Source: Aeromicrobium endophyticum
Lineage (GTDB): Bacteria; Actinomycetota; Actinomycetes; Propionibacteriales; Nocardioidaceae
NCBI RefSeq assembly: GCF_003586285.1
Contig: NZ_QUBR01000001.1
Coordinates: forward strand, 1,667,373-1,731,372
Length of the DNA stretch: 64,000 nt
Direction of reading: 5' to 3'
How positions within the stretch are numbered: the stretch's first letter is position 1; the number at the start of each line of letters is the position of its first letter. The position numbers and the translations under genes are program-made. Below are positions 31,963 to 41,173 of this stretch, one piece after another. The notes under the pieces were generated by a model. That model was given only the letters and a program-made list of their open reading frames with translations. It ran no database searches and was not told where the DNA came from.

Positions 31963-34131
31963 TCAGACGGGCTGCAGCTCGCGGGGGTCGTGCGCGTGGT
32001 CGTCCTCCGCGCTGCGGACGTCCGCCAGGCCCTGCAGCCGTCCCTTGAAGCCCAGCAGCAGCGCCGGCAGCAGCACGAGCCGCACCACGGTGGCGTCGAG
32101 CAGGATCGCGACGGACAGGCCGACGCCCATCTGCTTCATCTCCAGCAGGTCGAGCGTCGCGAACACCGCGAACACCGACACCATCACGGCCGCTGCGCTG
32201 GTGACGACGCTCGCCGTGTCGCGGACCCCGTGCTCGACCGCGGTCTCGTACGGGAGCCCGCGCCGCAGGCCCTCGCGCACCCGGCTCAGCACGAACACGT
32301 GGTAGTCCATCGACAGCCCGACCAGCACCACGAAGCAGAACAGCGGGATCCAGTCGACGATGAACCCCGACGAGGTGTAGCCCAGCAGCCCGTCGGCCCA
32401 CGAGTGTTGGAACACCAGGGTCAGGACGCCGAACGCGGCGCCGACCGACAGCAGGTTGAGCGCCGTCGTGATGAGCGCCAGCGTCAGGTTGCGGAACGTC
32501 CACACCATCATCAGGGCCGTCAGCAGCAGCACGAAACCGATGACGAGCGGCAGCCGCGACGTCTGGTGCTCGTAGTCGTACGTCTCGGCGACGCCGCCAC
32601 CGACCGCCGAGGTGGTGCCGGGCAGGTCTCTGACAGCCCCGGGGACGGTCGTGTCGCGCAGCCGCTCGACGGCCCGGTCGTTGCGGGGGTCGCCCTCGCG
32701 GTGGGCGGCCGACATCGTGAGGGCCAGCGTCTGCCCGTCCTTCGACACCTGGACGTCCTGGTCGCCGGCCTCGGTGATGCCCGACGAGACGGCGTCCGCC
32801 TCGATGTCGCGCAGCGCCGACCGGGCTGCGTCCGTGCCGGCCGGAGTGGTCGTGAGCACGACCTCGAACGTCGGGTGCTCGGACGGGAAGCTCTGCTGGA
32901 CGCGCTGGAAGGCCTGCACGGCGGGGATGTCCTGCGGCAGCGAGTCGACGGTCGACTGGTGGGTCGACATGCCCAGCGCGGGCACGGCCAGCGCGAGCAG
33001 CGCACCGACGGCGAGCACGGCGGACAGCAACGGCCTGCGGACGACCGGACCGACCAGGCGGGTGCTGATGCCTCCGGTGCCGATGCGCCGGTTGAGCCGC
33101 CAGAGCAGGGGGATGCGGGGACGGTCGACGAAGCGACCGAATGCCACGAGCATCGCGGGCAGCACGGTGAGCGAGCCGATGATCGCAACGAGGACGACGA
33201 CGATCGCGCCGGTGGCGATGGAGGTGAAGACGGGCTCGCCCGACAGGAACAGCCCCGACATCGCCACCGTGACGGCGAGGCCCGACACGACGACGGCCCG
33301 GCCTGCGGTGGCCGCGGCGATCTCGACCGCGTCGATCGTCGAGCGGCCTCGCCGACGTTCCTCGCGCTCGCGCTTGAGGTAGAACAGCGAGTAGTCGACG
33401 CCGACGGCCATGCCGATGAGCAGCACGATGTTGGCGACCGATCCCGAGTCGGGAGCCAGGTACGACAGCGGGGCGTAGAGCCCGAGCGCGGTGACGACCG
33501 AGGTGATCGCGAGCAGCACGGGGATACCGGCGGCGACGAAGGCGCCGAACGCGACCAGCATGATCAGGAACGTGATCGGCAGGCTCGACGTCTCTGCCGT
33601 CGTCAGGTCGCCGGCGACCTTGTCGTTGATGCCGTCCTCGAGCGATGCCTCACCGGCCTGCTGGACGTCCAGCTCGGGGTGGTCCTGCTGCACGCGCGCG
33701 GTGGAGCGGATGAGCGCGCCGACGTGGTCGGCGGCCTCCTCGGCGTCACCGGTCATCTCGATCGGCACGAGGACGGCGTCCTTCTTCGGCGACACGACGG
33801 GCGGCCCGACGTCCGAGACGCCCTTCACGTCCTTGGCGGCCTTGCTGACCTGGGCGGCCACGGCGGAGGCCCGGTCGAGGTCGAGCGTCCCCTTCGGCGC
33901 CGTGATGAGGACGGACTCGGCCGGGCTGGCGACGAGCCCGGCGTCGTCGAGCATCGCGGCGGCACGGCCCGACTCGCCGACGCGGAAGCTGTCGTCGGCG
34001 AGGCTGCGCCCGGGCACGAGTGTCGACAGCGCGACGGCGATGGCGACGAGTGCGAACCATGCGCCGATCGCGCGCCAGGGGTGCATCGCGCTCCAACGGG
34101 CGACACGGACGGTGGGGTTTCTGCGAGACAT
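31963..34131 (-). CDS. MMPL/RND-family transporter
   Basis: The 722-residue protein has the MMPL layout: a first helix, a large extracellular domain (about 45-180), a bundle of five helices with GMAVGVDYSLFYLKREREE, a seventh helix, a second extracellular domain (about 380-520) and a last bundle with GLSMDYHVFVLSRVREG. The GxDY motifs are the proton-relay residues of RND exporters. It could export a lipid or toxic compound. GAGGAG lies before ATG 34131. Divergent from a two-component pair at 34272, which probably controls it. Confidence 0.9.
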   Translation of the reverse strand: MSRRNPTVRVARWSAMHPWRAIGAWFALVAIAVALSTLVPGRSLADDSFRVGESGRAAAMLDDAGLVASPAESVLITAPKGTLDLDRASAVAAQVSKAAKDVKGVSDVGPPVVSPKKDAVLVPIEMTGDAEEAADHVGALIRSTARVQQDHPELDVQQAGEASLEDGINDKVAGDLTTAETSSLPITFLIMLVAFGAFVAAGIPVLLAITSVVTALGLYAPLSYLAPDSGSVANIVLLIGMAVGVDYSLFYLKREREERRRGRSTIDAVEIAAATAGRAVVVSGLAVTVAMSGLFLSGEPVFTSIATGAIVVVLVAIIGSLTVLPAMLVAFGRFVDRPRIPLLWRLNRRIGTGGISTRLVGPVVRRPLLSAVLAVGALLALAVPALGMSTHQSTVDSLPQDIPAVQAFQRVQQSFPSEHPTFEVVLTTTPAGTDAARSALRDIEADAVSSGITEAGDQDVQVSKDGQTLALTMSAAHREGDPRNDRAVERLRDTTVPGAVRDLPGTTSAVGGGVAETYDYEHQTSRLPLVIGFVLLLTALMMVWTFRNLTLALITTALNLLSVGAAFGVLTLVFQHSWADGLLGYTSSGFIVDWIPLFCFVVLVGLSMDYHVFVLSRVREGLRRGLPYETAVEHGVRDTASVVTSAAAVMVSVFAVFATLDLLEMKQMGVGLSVAILLDATVVRLVLLPALLLGFKGRLQGLADVRSAEDDHAHDPRELQPV

Positions 34132-34271
34132 CGAGGTCTCCTCTGCGAGGCGTGGATGGTGATGGCTCCAGCCTCGTGATCCGGCGCGTGACGCACGATG
34201 GTGCTGGGACCCGCGGCCGGGGTGGGCCTAGGCCCCCTGTGGTCGCGCCGCGCATCTGGGAGGCTCGAGCC

Positions 34272-35582
34272 ATGACCGCCGCCACTGCCCTCGCCGTGCC
34301 GCGCAGCGAGCGCTTCGTCGCCGGCATGCGCCGCCGCGTCGCGCTCACCGGCGTCTCGCTCGTGTACGTCCTGCTGGCTCCGCTCGCCCTGGTCCTGCTG
34401 TGCACCCTGACGGTGTCCCTGGGCGTCGCGGTCACTGGTGTCGGTCTGCTGCTCCTCCTGGTCCTGGTGCCGCTGGCGGCGCAGCTGGCCGGCCTGCACC
34501 GGCGCCTGGCCGGACGCCTGCTGGGCGTCACGATCGATGCGCCGTACGCCCCCACGGCACGGGGATCGTGGTGGGCCCGCCTGCGTGGCTGGGCCGCCGA
34601 TCCAGCACGCTGGCGCGACCTCGCGTGGACGTACGTGGCGGTGACGCTCGGATGGGCGCTGGCGTGGCTCGGCGTCGGCCTGGGGCTCGCCGTGGTCTGG
34701 TACGCGATCTTCCCGGGGGTGTACGCGCTGGTGCCCGAGGGGACGCTCGCCAACGACTACGGCTTCGTCAACCTCGACACCCAGCCGGAGGCCTACCTCA
34801 ACTGGGTGCTGCTGCCGGTGGTGTTCGCGCTGTGGTGGTGGCTCGAGCCCGTCCTCGTCCGCTGCATCGCGCAGCTCGACCGCGCGATGCTGGCACCGTC
34901 CCGCGCGGCCCTCGAGCGGCGGGTGGCCGAGGTGTCGCAGTCGCGGGCCGAGTCGATCGACCACTCGGCCGCCGAGCTGCGGCGCATCGAGCGCGACCTG
35001 CACGACGGGGCGCAGGCGCGGCTCGTCGCGCTGGGCATGAACCTCGGGCTGGCGGCCGAGCTGCTCGAGAACGACCCGGAGGCCGCCGCCCGTCTGCTCA
35101 CCGAGGCGCGGGACGTGACGACATCGGCCCTCGGCGACCTGCGATCGGTCGTGCGCGGCATCCACCCGCCGGTGCTCGCCGATCGCGGACTCGCGGGAGC
35201 GGTCCAGGCGTTGGCGCTCGACATGGCGGTGCCGGTGTCGACCACGATCGTGCTGGCCGGACGGGCACCGGCGCCGGTCGAGTCGGCCGTGTACTTCGCC
35301 GTCAGCGAGCTGCTGGCCAACGTCGGCAAGCACGCAGCGGCCGACCGGGTCTCGATCGACGTGAGCCACGACGGGCGCGCCCTCGTGGTCGTCGTCGAGG
35401 ACGACGGAGTCGGCGGCGCATCGCCGTCCGGGACGGGGTTGTCGGGGGTGGCTCGCCGGCTGACCGCCTTCGACGGCACGATGGACGTCGTCAGCCCCGC
35501 CGGGGGACCCACGACGATCACCCTGGAGGTCCCGTGCGCGTTGTCATCGCCGAGGACCTCGCCCTCCTCCGCGACGGACTGA
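34272..35582 (+). CDS. Sensor histidine kinase (NarL-partner type)
   Basis: The 436-residue protein has two pairs of transmembrane helices (about 25-75 and 118-195, each with hydrophobic stretches), a HisKA_3 dimerisation helix with phospho-acceptor His244 in ERDLHDGAQARLV, and an HATPase domain with N-box NVGKHA and GTGLSGVARRL. It lacks a large extracellular sensor domain, so it may sense membrane state (LiaS/DesK-like). Its last 49 bases overlap the response regulator. The MMPL gene is divergent 140 bases away. Confidence 0.9.
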   Translation: MTAATALAVPRSERFVAGMRRRVALTGVSLVYVLLAPLALVLLCTLTVSLGVAVTGVGLLLLLVLVPLAAQLAGLHRRLAGRLLGVTIDAPYAPTARGSWWARLRGWAADPARWRDLAWTYVAVTLGWALAWLGVGLGLAVVWYAIFPGVYALVPEGTLANDYGFVNLDTQPEAYLNWVLLPVVFALWWWLEPVLVRCIAQLDRAMLAPSRAALERRVAEVSQSRAESIDHSAAELRRIERDLHDGAQARLVALGMNLGLAAELLENDPEAAARLLTEARDVTTSALGDLRSVVRGIHPPVLADRGLAGAVQALALDMAVPVSTTIVLAGRAPAPVESAVYFAVSELLANVGKHAAADRVSIDVSHDGRALVVVVEDDGVGGASPSGTGLSGVARRLTAFDGTMDVVSPAGGPTTITLEVPCALSSPRTSPSSATD

Positions 35583-36181
35583 CCCGCCTGCTCGAGGCGT
35601 ACGGCTGCGAGGTCGTCGCCGCCGTCGAGAATGCCGAGGCCCTCGCCGAGGCGCTGACCCGGCTGGAGCCCGACGTCGCCGTCGTCGACGTGCGGATGCC
35701 GCCGACGTTCACCGACGAGGGGCTCCGCGCCGCGATCACGGCACGCACGCGGCGTCCGGGCCTGCCGGTATTGGTGCTGTCGCAGTACGTCGAGCAGCTG
35801 TACGCCCGCGAGCTGCTGGGCAGCGGCGACGGCGCGATCGGCTACCTGCTGAAGGACCGTGTCGCCGACGTCGCGACCTTCGTCGAGGCGGTGCGCACCG
35901 TGGCCGCCGGCGGGACGGTGCTCGACCCCGAGGTGGTGTCGGCGCTCATCGCCCGCGCCCCCGACGACGGACCGGTCTCGCGGCTGACCTCGCGGGAGCG
36001 GGAGGTGCTGGGCCTCATGGCGCAGGGACGGTCGAACGCTGCGATCGCCGCGGCCCTGTTCGTGACCGAGAAGGCCATCAGCAAGCACACCAGCAACATC
36101 TTCATGAAGCTCGACCTCGACCCGGACGACGACAGCAGCAACCGGCGTGTCATGGCCGTCATCGCCTACCTGCAGTCGTGA
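35534..36181 (+). CDS. LuxR/NarL-family response regulator
   Basis: The 215-residue protein has a receiver domain with acidic pocket Glu7-Asp8 and phospho-acceptor Asp52 (VVDVRMPP), Lys near 109 in YLLKD, and a C-terminal LuxR helix-turn-helix (LTSREREVLGLMAQGRSNAAIAAAL). GTG 35534 has GGAGG five bases upstream and lies inside the kinase gene, so the pair is coupled. Targets probably include the divergent MMPL exporter and its own operon. Confidence 0.92.
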   Translation: MRVVIAEDLALLRDGLTRLLEAYGCEVVAAVENAEALAEALTRLEPDVAVVDVRMPPTFTDEGLRAAITARTRRPGLPVLVLSQYVEQLYARELLGSGDGAIGYLLKDRVADVATFVEAVRTVAAGGTVLDPEVVSALIARAPDDGPVSRLTSREREVLGLMAQGRSNAAIAAALFVTEKAISKHTSNIFMKLDLDPDDDSSNRRVMAVIAYLQS

Positions 36182-36249
36182 AGCCGCAGCAGGCCTGGCT
36201 TGACCGCGGTCACTAGCCTGATCGCCGACTACTACTCGAGGAGATCGCC

Positions 36250-36483
36250 GTGCGGACCTTCATGACCGACACCACCGGTGGGAGCGGCGGCGTCGCCGAG
36301 GCCCTGGGCCGGGTGAGCGCCCTGGTGGGCATGATCGCCCTCGGCACGTGGCTGCTCGTGTCGGGCCTGCGCCGACGGGGCGCCACCGGCGGGGCCAAGG
36401 GCACCGTCAGGGTCGTGCTCGGAGCGCTCGTGCTGGCCTTCGTCGTGCTGGGCTCGCTCGGCAACCTCGCGCAGCAGACCTGA
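36250..36483 (+). CDS. Small two-helix membrane protein of unknown function
   Basis: The 77-residue protein has two hydrophobic segments (about 25-42 and 53-71) around a basic loop with RRRGATGG. The family is not recognised. GTG 36250 is preferred because GAGGAG ends six bases before it; ATG 36262 is an alternative. It lies between the response regulator and the convergent gluQ gene, with a 3-base gap to the latter. Confidence 0.6.
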   Translation: MRTFMTDTTGGSGGVAEALGRVSALVGMIALGTWLLVSGLRRRGATGGAKGTVRVVLGALVLAFVVLGSLGNLAQQT

Positions 36484-36486
36484 CGT

Positions 36487-37359
36487 TCAGGCGGGCGGCG
36501 TGACGATCCAGGGCTCGCGGGGGATCGCGGCGACGTCGAACGTCCGCAGCATGTCGTGGGGCGTAGCACCCTCGAGCCCGAGCGAGTCGGCGATGAGCGC
36601 CAGCACGTCGACGCCGCGGTCGACCAGCTCGGCCCGGGTCACGGCTCCGTCGCGCTTGGCGAGACGGCGCCCGTCGACGTTGAGCGCGAGCGGCACGTGG
36701 ACGTACGTCGGCGGGGTGGCTCCCAGCAGCGTCGCGAGATAGGCCTGTCGCGGTGCCGAGCTGAGCAGGTCGTCGCCGCGGACGACCTGGTCGACACCCT
36801 GCTGTGCGTCGTCGACGACCACCGCGAGGTTGTACGCCACGGCCCCGTCTCCGCGGCGCAGCACGACGTCGTCGACCACCCCGGTGACCGTGCCGTGCAG
36901 GACGTCCTCGACGGTGAAGTCGGCCACGGCTGCTCGCAGCCGCAGCGCCACGGGACGTTCGCGCCGCCGCTCGTCGCGCTCGGACGCAGTCAGGTCGCGG
37001 CACGTGCCGGGGTAGGAGCCTGGCGGGCCGTGCGGCGCGGACGGTGCCTCCAGCACCTCGCGGCGGGTGCAGAAGCACTCGAACACCAGGCCTCGACCGG
37101 CCAGCGAGGCGAGCGCCGCGTCGTAGAACCTGGCGCGCTGCGACTGGTGGACGACCGGACCGTCCCAGTCGAGGCCCAGGGCGGCGAGATCGGCGAGCTG
37201 TCGCTGCTCGGCGCCCTCGCGGACGCGGTCGAGGTCCTCGATCCGCAGGACGACGTCGCGTCCGGTGGTGCGCGCGCACAGCCACGCCAGCAGGGCGGTG
37301 CGGAGGTTGCCCACGTGCAGGTCGCCCGACGGCGACGGGGCGAAGCGGCCCGAGCTCAC
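36487..37359 (-). CDS. gluQ: Glutamyl-Q tRNA(Asp) synthetase
   Basis: The 290-residue protein is a class I aminoacyl-tRNA synthetase catalytic core without the anticodon-binding domain. It has the HIGH-type motif SPSGDLHVGN (9-18), RIEDLD, a zinc-type CFC...C pattern near 97-120 and a KMSKS-like KRDGA near 235. GluQ-RS attaches glutamate to the queuosine base of tRNA-Asp rather than to the tRNA end. The loss of the C-terminal domain and the length fit this and not GltX. It is adjacent to a GNAT gene, 4 bases upstream. Confidence 0.9.
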   Translation of the reverse strand: MSSGRFAPSPSGDLHVGNLRTALLAWLCARTTGRDVVLRIEDLDRVREGAEQRQLADLAALGLDWDGPVVHQSQRARFYDAALASLAGRGLVFECFCTRREVLEAPSAPHGPPGSYPGTCRDLTASERDERRRERPVALRLRAAVADFTVEDVLHGTVTGVVDDVVLRRGDGAVAYNLAVVVDDAQQGVDQVVRGDDLLSSAPRQAYLATLLGATPPTYVHVPLALNVDGRRLAKRDGAVTRAELVDRGVDVLALIADSLGLEGATPHDMLRTFDVAAIPREPWIVTPPA

Positions 37360-37363
37360 GACG

Positions 37364-37864
37364 TCACTCGATGCCGCGGCGGGAGCGCTCGTCGACCTGG
37401 CCCTCCCAGACGAACCGCAGCGTGGCGACCGACTTCTCGTACGACCGGTACTCCTCGTCGAGGCGGTAGCCGTGCCGCTCGTAGACGGCTTGGGCCCGGG
37501 TGTTGGTGTGAGCCGTGCTGAGCTCGACCGCGTCGGCCCCGGCGGCCGCGGCCATGCTGGCGACGGTGTTGAGCAGCTCGTCGACGGCGCCGGTGCCGCG
37601 CGCGTGCTCGACGACGTACAGGTCGTTGAGCACCCAGATGCGGCTCAACCGGGTGGACGAGAACGAGGGGTAGATCTGCGCGAAGCCGACCACCTCGTCG
37701 TCGTCCAGCCCGAGCAGCACGATCGACTCGTCGCGCACGATGCGCGAGGCCAGGAAGGCGCCGGCCGCCGAGACGTCGTAGGGCGCTCCGTAGAACTCGC
37801 GGTACGCCGCGAACAGCTGGGCTGCCTCGAGGACGTCGGCCAGCTCTGCGCGGATGACGGTCAC
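37364..37864 (-). CDS. GNAT-family N-acetyltransferase
   Basis: The 166-residue protein shows the GNAT core: VVGFAQIYPSFSS strand pair, LNDLYVVEHARGTGAVDELL, which is the acetyl-CoA binding V-x-x-x-x-R-G-x-G motif, and NTRAQAVYERHGY near the end. The acceptor is unknown. The start is uncertain: GTG 37864 has a GACGCT box six bases upstream, consistent with leaderless genes nearby, while the frame stays open to 37978. Confidence 0.8.
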   Translation of the reverse strand: MTVIRAELADVLEAAQLFAAYREFYGAPYDVSAAGAFLASRIVRDESIVLLGLDDDEVVGFAQIYPSFSSTRLSRIWVLNDLYVVEHARGTGAVDELLNTVASMAAAAGADAVELSTAHTNTRAQAVYERHGYRLDEEYRSYEKSVATLRFVWEGQVDERSRRGIE

Positions 37865-37968
37865 CCCGTTAGCGTCCCACGAAGTCGCCCAACCGTCAGG
37901 TCGTGCCACACTGGCGAGACCGCCTTCAGCCACGAGGGTGTCGTGCCGACCCATCCAGACGGACGCCG

Positions 37969-39144
37969 ATGCCCTCACCCACGCCGCTGACCCTCGATCC
38001 GGGTGCGGACCTGCGACAGCTGCTGACGAGCGTCCGCGAGACGCTCGCGGCCGACACCGCCGTCATGCTGCTGGTCGACGCGACCGGCGCCGTGCTCGAG
38101 CCGTTCGCGTCGTCGGGGCTCGACGTGACGCTGCGGACGGGTGCGCGGGTGCCGATCGGCCGAGGATTCGCGGGAGCGGTCGCCGGGACGGGGCGCCCGG
38201 TGGTGCTGGACGACATCGACGCCGGCGAGGTGGTCAACCCCGTGCTGCGGCGGCGCGGCATCCGGTCGCTGCTCGGCGTGCCGCTGGTGCGCGACGGAGC
38301 GGTGTTCGGCGTCCTGCACGTCGGCACGCTGTCGCAGCGACACTTCACGGCCGACGACGTGCAGCGGCTGACGGACCTCGCCGACGAGGTCGCGTCGTGG
38401 TTCGCCGACCAGTCGCTCGCCGAGCACCACACGGCCGCGCGGGTGCTGCAGCGCAGCCTGATCCCCACGCTGCCACCGTCGATCCCGGGGCTCGACGTCG
38501 CAGGACGCTACGTGCCGGCCGAGGGCGACCTGGGTGGCGACTGGTACGACGTCTTCGCCCTCCCCGACGGCCGCGTCGGCTTCGTCATGGGCGACGTCCT
38601 GGGCCACGGCCTGCAGCCGGCGGTCGTGATGGGACGCATCCGCAGCGCCCTGCGCTCGTACGCGCTGATCGAGCCGAGCCCGGCCCGCGTGCTGCAGATG
38701 CTCGACCGCAAGATCAGCCACTTCGAGGCAGGGACGCTCGCGACGGTGCTGTTCGCCGTGGCGCGACCCCCGTTCGACTCCTTCGTCGTCAGCAGCGCCG
38801 GGCACTGGCCGCCGCTGGTGGCCGACGGTCGTTCCCCCGCGACCGCGGTCGCTCTGCGGACCGACACGATGCTCGGGCTCCTGCCCGACAGGACGCGCAC
38901 CGACACCGTGGTGCCGGTGCCTGAGGGCGGCTCGCTGTGCCTGTTCACGGACGGCTTGATCGAGCAGCGCTTCGGCGCCGAGCAGGCGGTCGACCCCGAC
39001 GCGGGTCTTGCCGCTGTGGCCGCGAGCCTCGCAGCGAGCAGGACGGCCGAGGCGAGCTGTGTCGCGGTGCTGGCCGATCTCATCCCCGAGCACGGCACGG
39101 TCGACGACGTCGCGCTGCTCGTGATCCGTCGCGAGCCGACCTGA
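37969..39144 (+). CDS. GAF-domain SpoIIE-family (PP2C) phosphatase
   Basis: The 391-residue protein has an N-terminal GAF sensor domain (about 15-150, with LGVPLVRDGAVFGVLHVGT) and a C-terminal PP2C/SpoIIE domain with ARVLQRSLIPTLPP, DLGGDWYDVF, GDVLGHGLQPAVVM and LFTDGLIE, including the metal aspartates. Such enzymes dephosphorylate anti-anti-sigma factors and switch sigma-factor activity. No HATPase kinase domain is fused and no partner genes adjoin it, so the target is elsewhere. Start ATG 37969 is preferred to the longer 37903 frame. Confidence 0.88.
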   Translation: MPSPTPLTLDPGADLRQLLTSVRETLAADTAVMLLVDATGAVLEPFASSGLDVTLRTGARVPIGRGFAGAVAGTGRPVVLDDIDAGEVVNPVLRRRGIRSLLGVPLVRDGAVFGVLHVGTLSQRHFTADDVQRLTDLADEVASWFADQSLAEHHTAARVLQRSLIPTLPPSIPGLDVAGRYVPAEGDLGGDWYDVFALPDGRVGFVMGDVLGHGLQPAVVMGRIRSALRSYALIEPSPARVLQMLDRKISHFEAGTLATVLFAVARPPFDSFVVSSAGHWPPLVADGRSPATAVALRTDTMLGLLPDRTRTDTVVPVPEGGSLCLFTDGLIEQRFGAEQAVDPDAGLAAVAASLAASRTAEASCVAVLADLIPEHGTVDDVALLVIRREPT

Positions 39145-39148
39145 GAAG

Positions 39149-39167
39149 GCGTCAAGGACGCGTCAAG
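39149..39167 (+). promoter_or_regulatory. Direct repeat upstream of kup, candidate OmpR-type site
   Basis: GCGTCAAG occurs twice with an 11-base period (39149-39156, 39160-39167), the arrangement bound by OmpR/PhoB-family regulators. It ends 28 bases before the kup -10 box, overlapping the expected -35 zone. Confidence 0.35.
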
Positions 39168-39194
39168 ATCCCGGCATCGGACGTGGAGTCGGCC

Positions 39195-39200
39195 TAGGTT
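39195..39200 (+). promoter_or_regulatory. -10 box of kup (leaderless type)
   Basis: TAGGTT, six bases before the GTG start at 39207. Confidence 0.45.
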
Positions 39201-39206
39201 GGCCGG

Positions 39207-41120
39207 GTGAACTCCCCGCGCCCCGCCCACGGCGACGTCCTGCGCCTGGCCGTCGTCGTCGGAGCCCTCGGCGTCGTGTTCGGCGACATCGGCACGAGCC
39301 CGATCTACACGATCCAGACGGTGTTCGACCCGGGCGACCCGCACCCCGTGCCGGTCACGGACGCCCACGTGCTCGGGGTGGTGTCGCTGATCCTGTGGTC
39401 CGTCACCGCGATCGTGACCATCACGTACGTGTCGCTCGCGATGCGGATCGACCACGACGGCGAGGGCGGCATCATGGCGCTCATCTCGCTGCTGCGTCGA
39501 TGGGCCGGCGACAAGCGCGCCGGGGCGGCAGCCGTGCTGGCCGGTCTGGGTCTGTTCGGCGCCGCGCTGTTCCTCGGCGACAGCATGATCACCCCCGCGA
39601 TCTCGGTGCTGTCGGCGGTCGAGGGCTTCAAGACCATCGACTCGGGCTTCGCGCCGTGGGTCGTGCCCGTGACGGCGGTCATCATCGTGACGCTGTTCTC
39701 GGTGCAGCGGCACGGCACGGCCGTGGTCGGACGGTTCTTCGGACCCGTGATGATCACGTGGTTCGTGACGATCGGTGCGTGCGGGGCCTGGGGTGTGACG
39801 AAGGACGCCGCGATCCTGAAGGCCGTGTCGCCGACGTACGCGATCGACTTCCTGGCCGGCAACTTCCACTACGCCTTCTTCGCGCTGGCGGCGATCGTGC
39901 TGGCGGTCACCGGTGCGGAGGCCCTCTACGCCGACATGGGGCACTTCGGGCGCAAGCCGATCGCGGTCGGCTGGATCTTCCTGGTCTTCCCGGCCTGCGC
40001 GCTGAGCTACCTCGGTCAAGGCGCGCTCGTGCTGGAGGACAAGGCCAACATCAGTGCACCGTTCTTCCTGCTCGCGCCGCACTGGGCGCGCATCCCCCTC
40101 ATCGTGCTCGCCTGCGCCGCGACGGTCATCGCCTCGCAGGCCGTCATCACCGGCGCGTTCTCGGTGGCGTCGCAGGCCGCCCAGCTGGGCTACCTGCCGC
40201 GCCTGCGCATCGTGCACACCTCGCAGCACGAGCGTGGCCAGATCTACGTGCCGTGGGTCAACTGGCTGCTGCTCGTGTCGGTGCTGACCCTGGTGTTCGC
40301 GTTCCGGTCGTCGGCATCGCTCGCGTTCGCCTTCGGCATGGCCGTCACCGGCACGATCACGATCACGACGATCCTGTTCTTCTACGTCGCCCACCGTCGC
40401 TGGACCACGCCGACGTGGGTGCTGGTGCTGATGGCCGCGCCCCTGCTGGCGCTCGACCTGCTGTTGATCGGCGCGAACCTGACCAAGCTCGTGCACGGTG
40501 CGTGGCTGCCGCTGGCGATCGCCATCACGTTCTTCACGGTGATGATGACGTGGCAGCGGGGACGCGAGGTCGTCACCGCGCGCCGCGAGGAGATGGAGGG
40601 ATCGCTGCAGGAGTTCGTCGACGAGCTCGACACCGGCGACCACGTGCCGGCCGTCGTCCCGGGCACGGCGATCTTCCTCAACCGCGGCACCACGACCCCG
40701 CTCGCGCTGCGGGCCAACGTCGAGCGCAACCGGGTGCGGCACGCGTGCGTCGTCATCGTGACCGTCCAGATCGAGTCGTCGCCGCGGGTGTCGCACGACG
40801 AGCGCGTGCAGGTCGACTCGCTGGGCCGCCCCGAGGACGGCATCACGTACGTGACGGTCCGCTTCGGCTACGCCGAGACCACGGACGTCCCGGCCGCCCT
40901 GGCCCTGCTGACGCCCGAGCAGACCGAGGGTCAGATCGACCTCGACGACGCGACCTACTTCTTGTCGCGCATCGAGCTGCGGGTCGGCTCGCGCCCCACG
41001 ATGGCCACCTGGCGCAAGCGCCTGTTCGTCGCGACCTCGCACGTGACGGCCGATGCCGCCGACCACTTCCACCTGCCGCGCGACCGCGTCGTCCTGCTGG
41101 GGTCGCACGTCGAGGTGTGA
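39207..41120 (+). CDS. kup: Potassium uptake protein Kup (KUP/HAK/KT family)
   Basis: The 637-residue protein has the family's opening signature GALGVVFGDIGTSPIYTIQTVF (abbreviated; key residues G-D-I-G-T-S-P near 25-31), about twelve transmembrane helices to residue 450 and a hydrophilic C-terminal domain with FLNRG and YFLSRIEL. It moves K+ with protons into the cell. Length is typical. GTG 39207 with a TAGGTT box six bases upstream suggests a leaderless mRNA. A direct repeat upstream may bind a potassium- or osmo-responsive regulator. Confidence 0.95.
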   Translation: MNSPRPAHGDVLRLAVVVGALGVVFGDIGTSPIYTIQTVFDPGDPHPVPVTDAHVLGVVSLILWSVTAIVTITYVSLAMRIDHDGEGGIMALISLLRRWAGDKRAGAAAVLAGLGLFGAALFLGDSMITPAISVLSAVEGFKTIDSGFAPWVVPVTAVIIVTLFSVQRHGTAVVGRFFGPVMITWFVTIGACGAWGVTKDAAILKAVSPTYAIDFLAGNFHYAFFALAAIVLAVTGAEALYADMGHFGRKPIAVGWIFLVFPACALSYLGQGALVLEDKANISAPFFLLAPHWARIPLIVLACAATVIASQAVITGAFSVASQAAQLGYLPRLRIVHTSQHERGQIYVPWVNWLLLVSVLTLVFAFRSSASLAFAFGMAVTGTITITTILFFYVAHRRWTTPTWVLVLMAAPLLALDLLLIGANLTKLVHGAWLPLAIAITFFTVMMTWQRGREVVTARREEMEGSLQEFVDELDTGDHVPAVVPGTAIFLNRGTTTPLALRANVERNRVRHACVVIVTVQIESSPRVSHDERVQVDSLGRPEDGITYVTVRFGYAETTDVPAALALLTPEQTEGQIDLDDATYFLSRIELRVGSRPTMATWRKRLFVATSHVTADAADHFHLPRDRVVLLGSHVEV

Positions 41121-41127
41121 CAGGCGT

Positions 41128-41171
41128 TGTTAAGTTTTACCCGCTTCCGACGTGTCGTGTTAAATTTAACA
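41128..41171. promoter_or_regulatory. AT-rich paired operator upstream of the orphan ATPase gene
   Basis: The perfect 14-base palindrome TGTTAAATTTAACA lies at 41158-41171, and a related site TGTTAAGTTTTACC at 41128-41141, centres 30 bases apart (about three helical turns). TAAATT within the palindrome is seven bases before the GTG and can serve as -10 box, so binding would block the promoter. Confidence 0.6.
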
Positions 41172-41173
41172 AC

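Noticed and set aside
31201..34179. A 992-codon plus-strand open frame opposite the TSUP and MMPL genes
   Set aside because: Arg/Gly/Asp-rich composition typical of the antisense frame of GC-rich genes; the minus-strand genes have clear families and motifs.
36250..36483. Holin or toxin-antitoxin identity for the small membrane protein
   Set aside because: Two hydrophobic helices alone do not support it and no partner gene is near.
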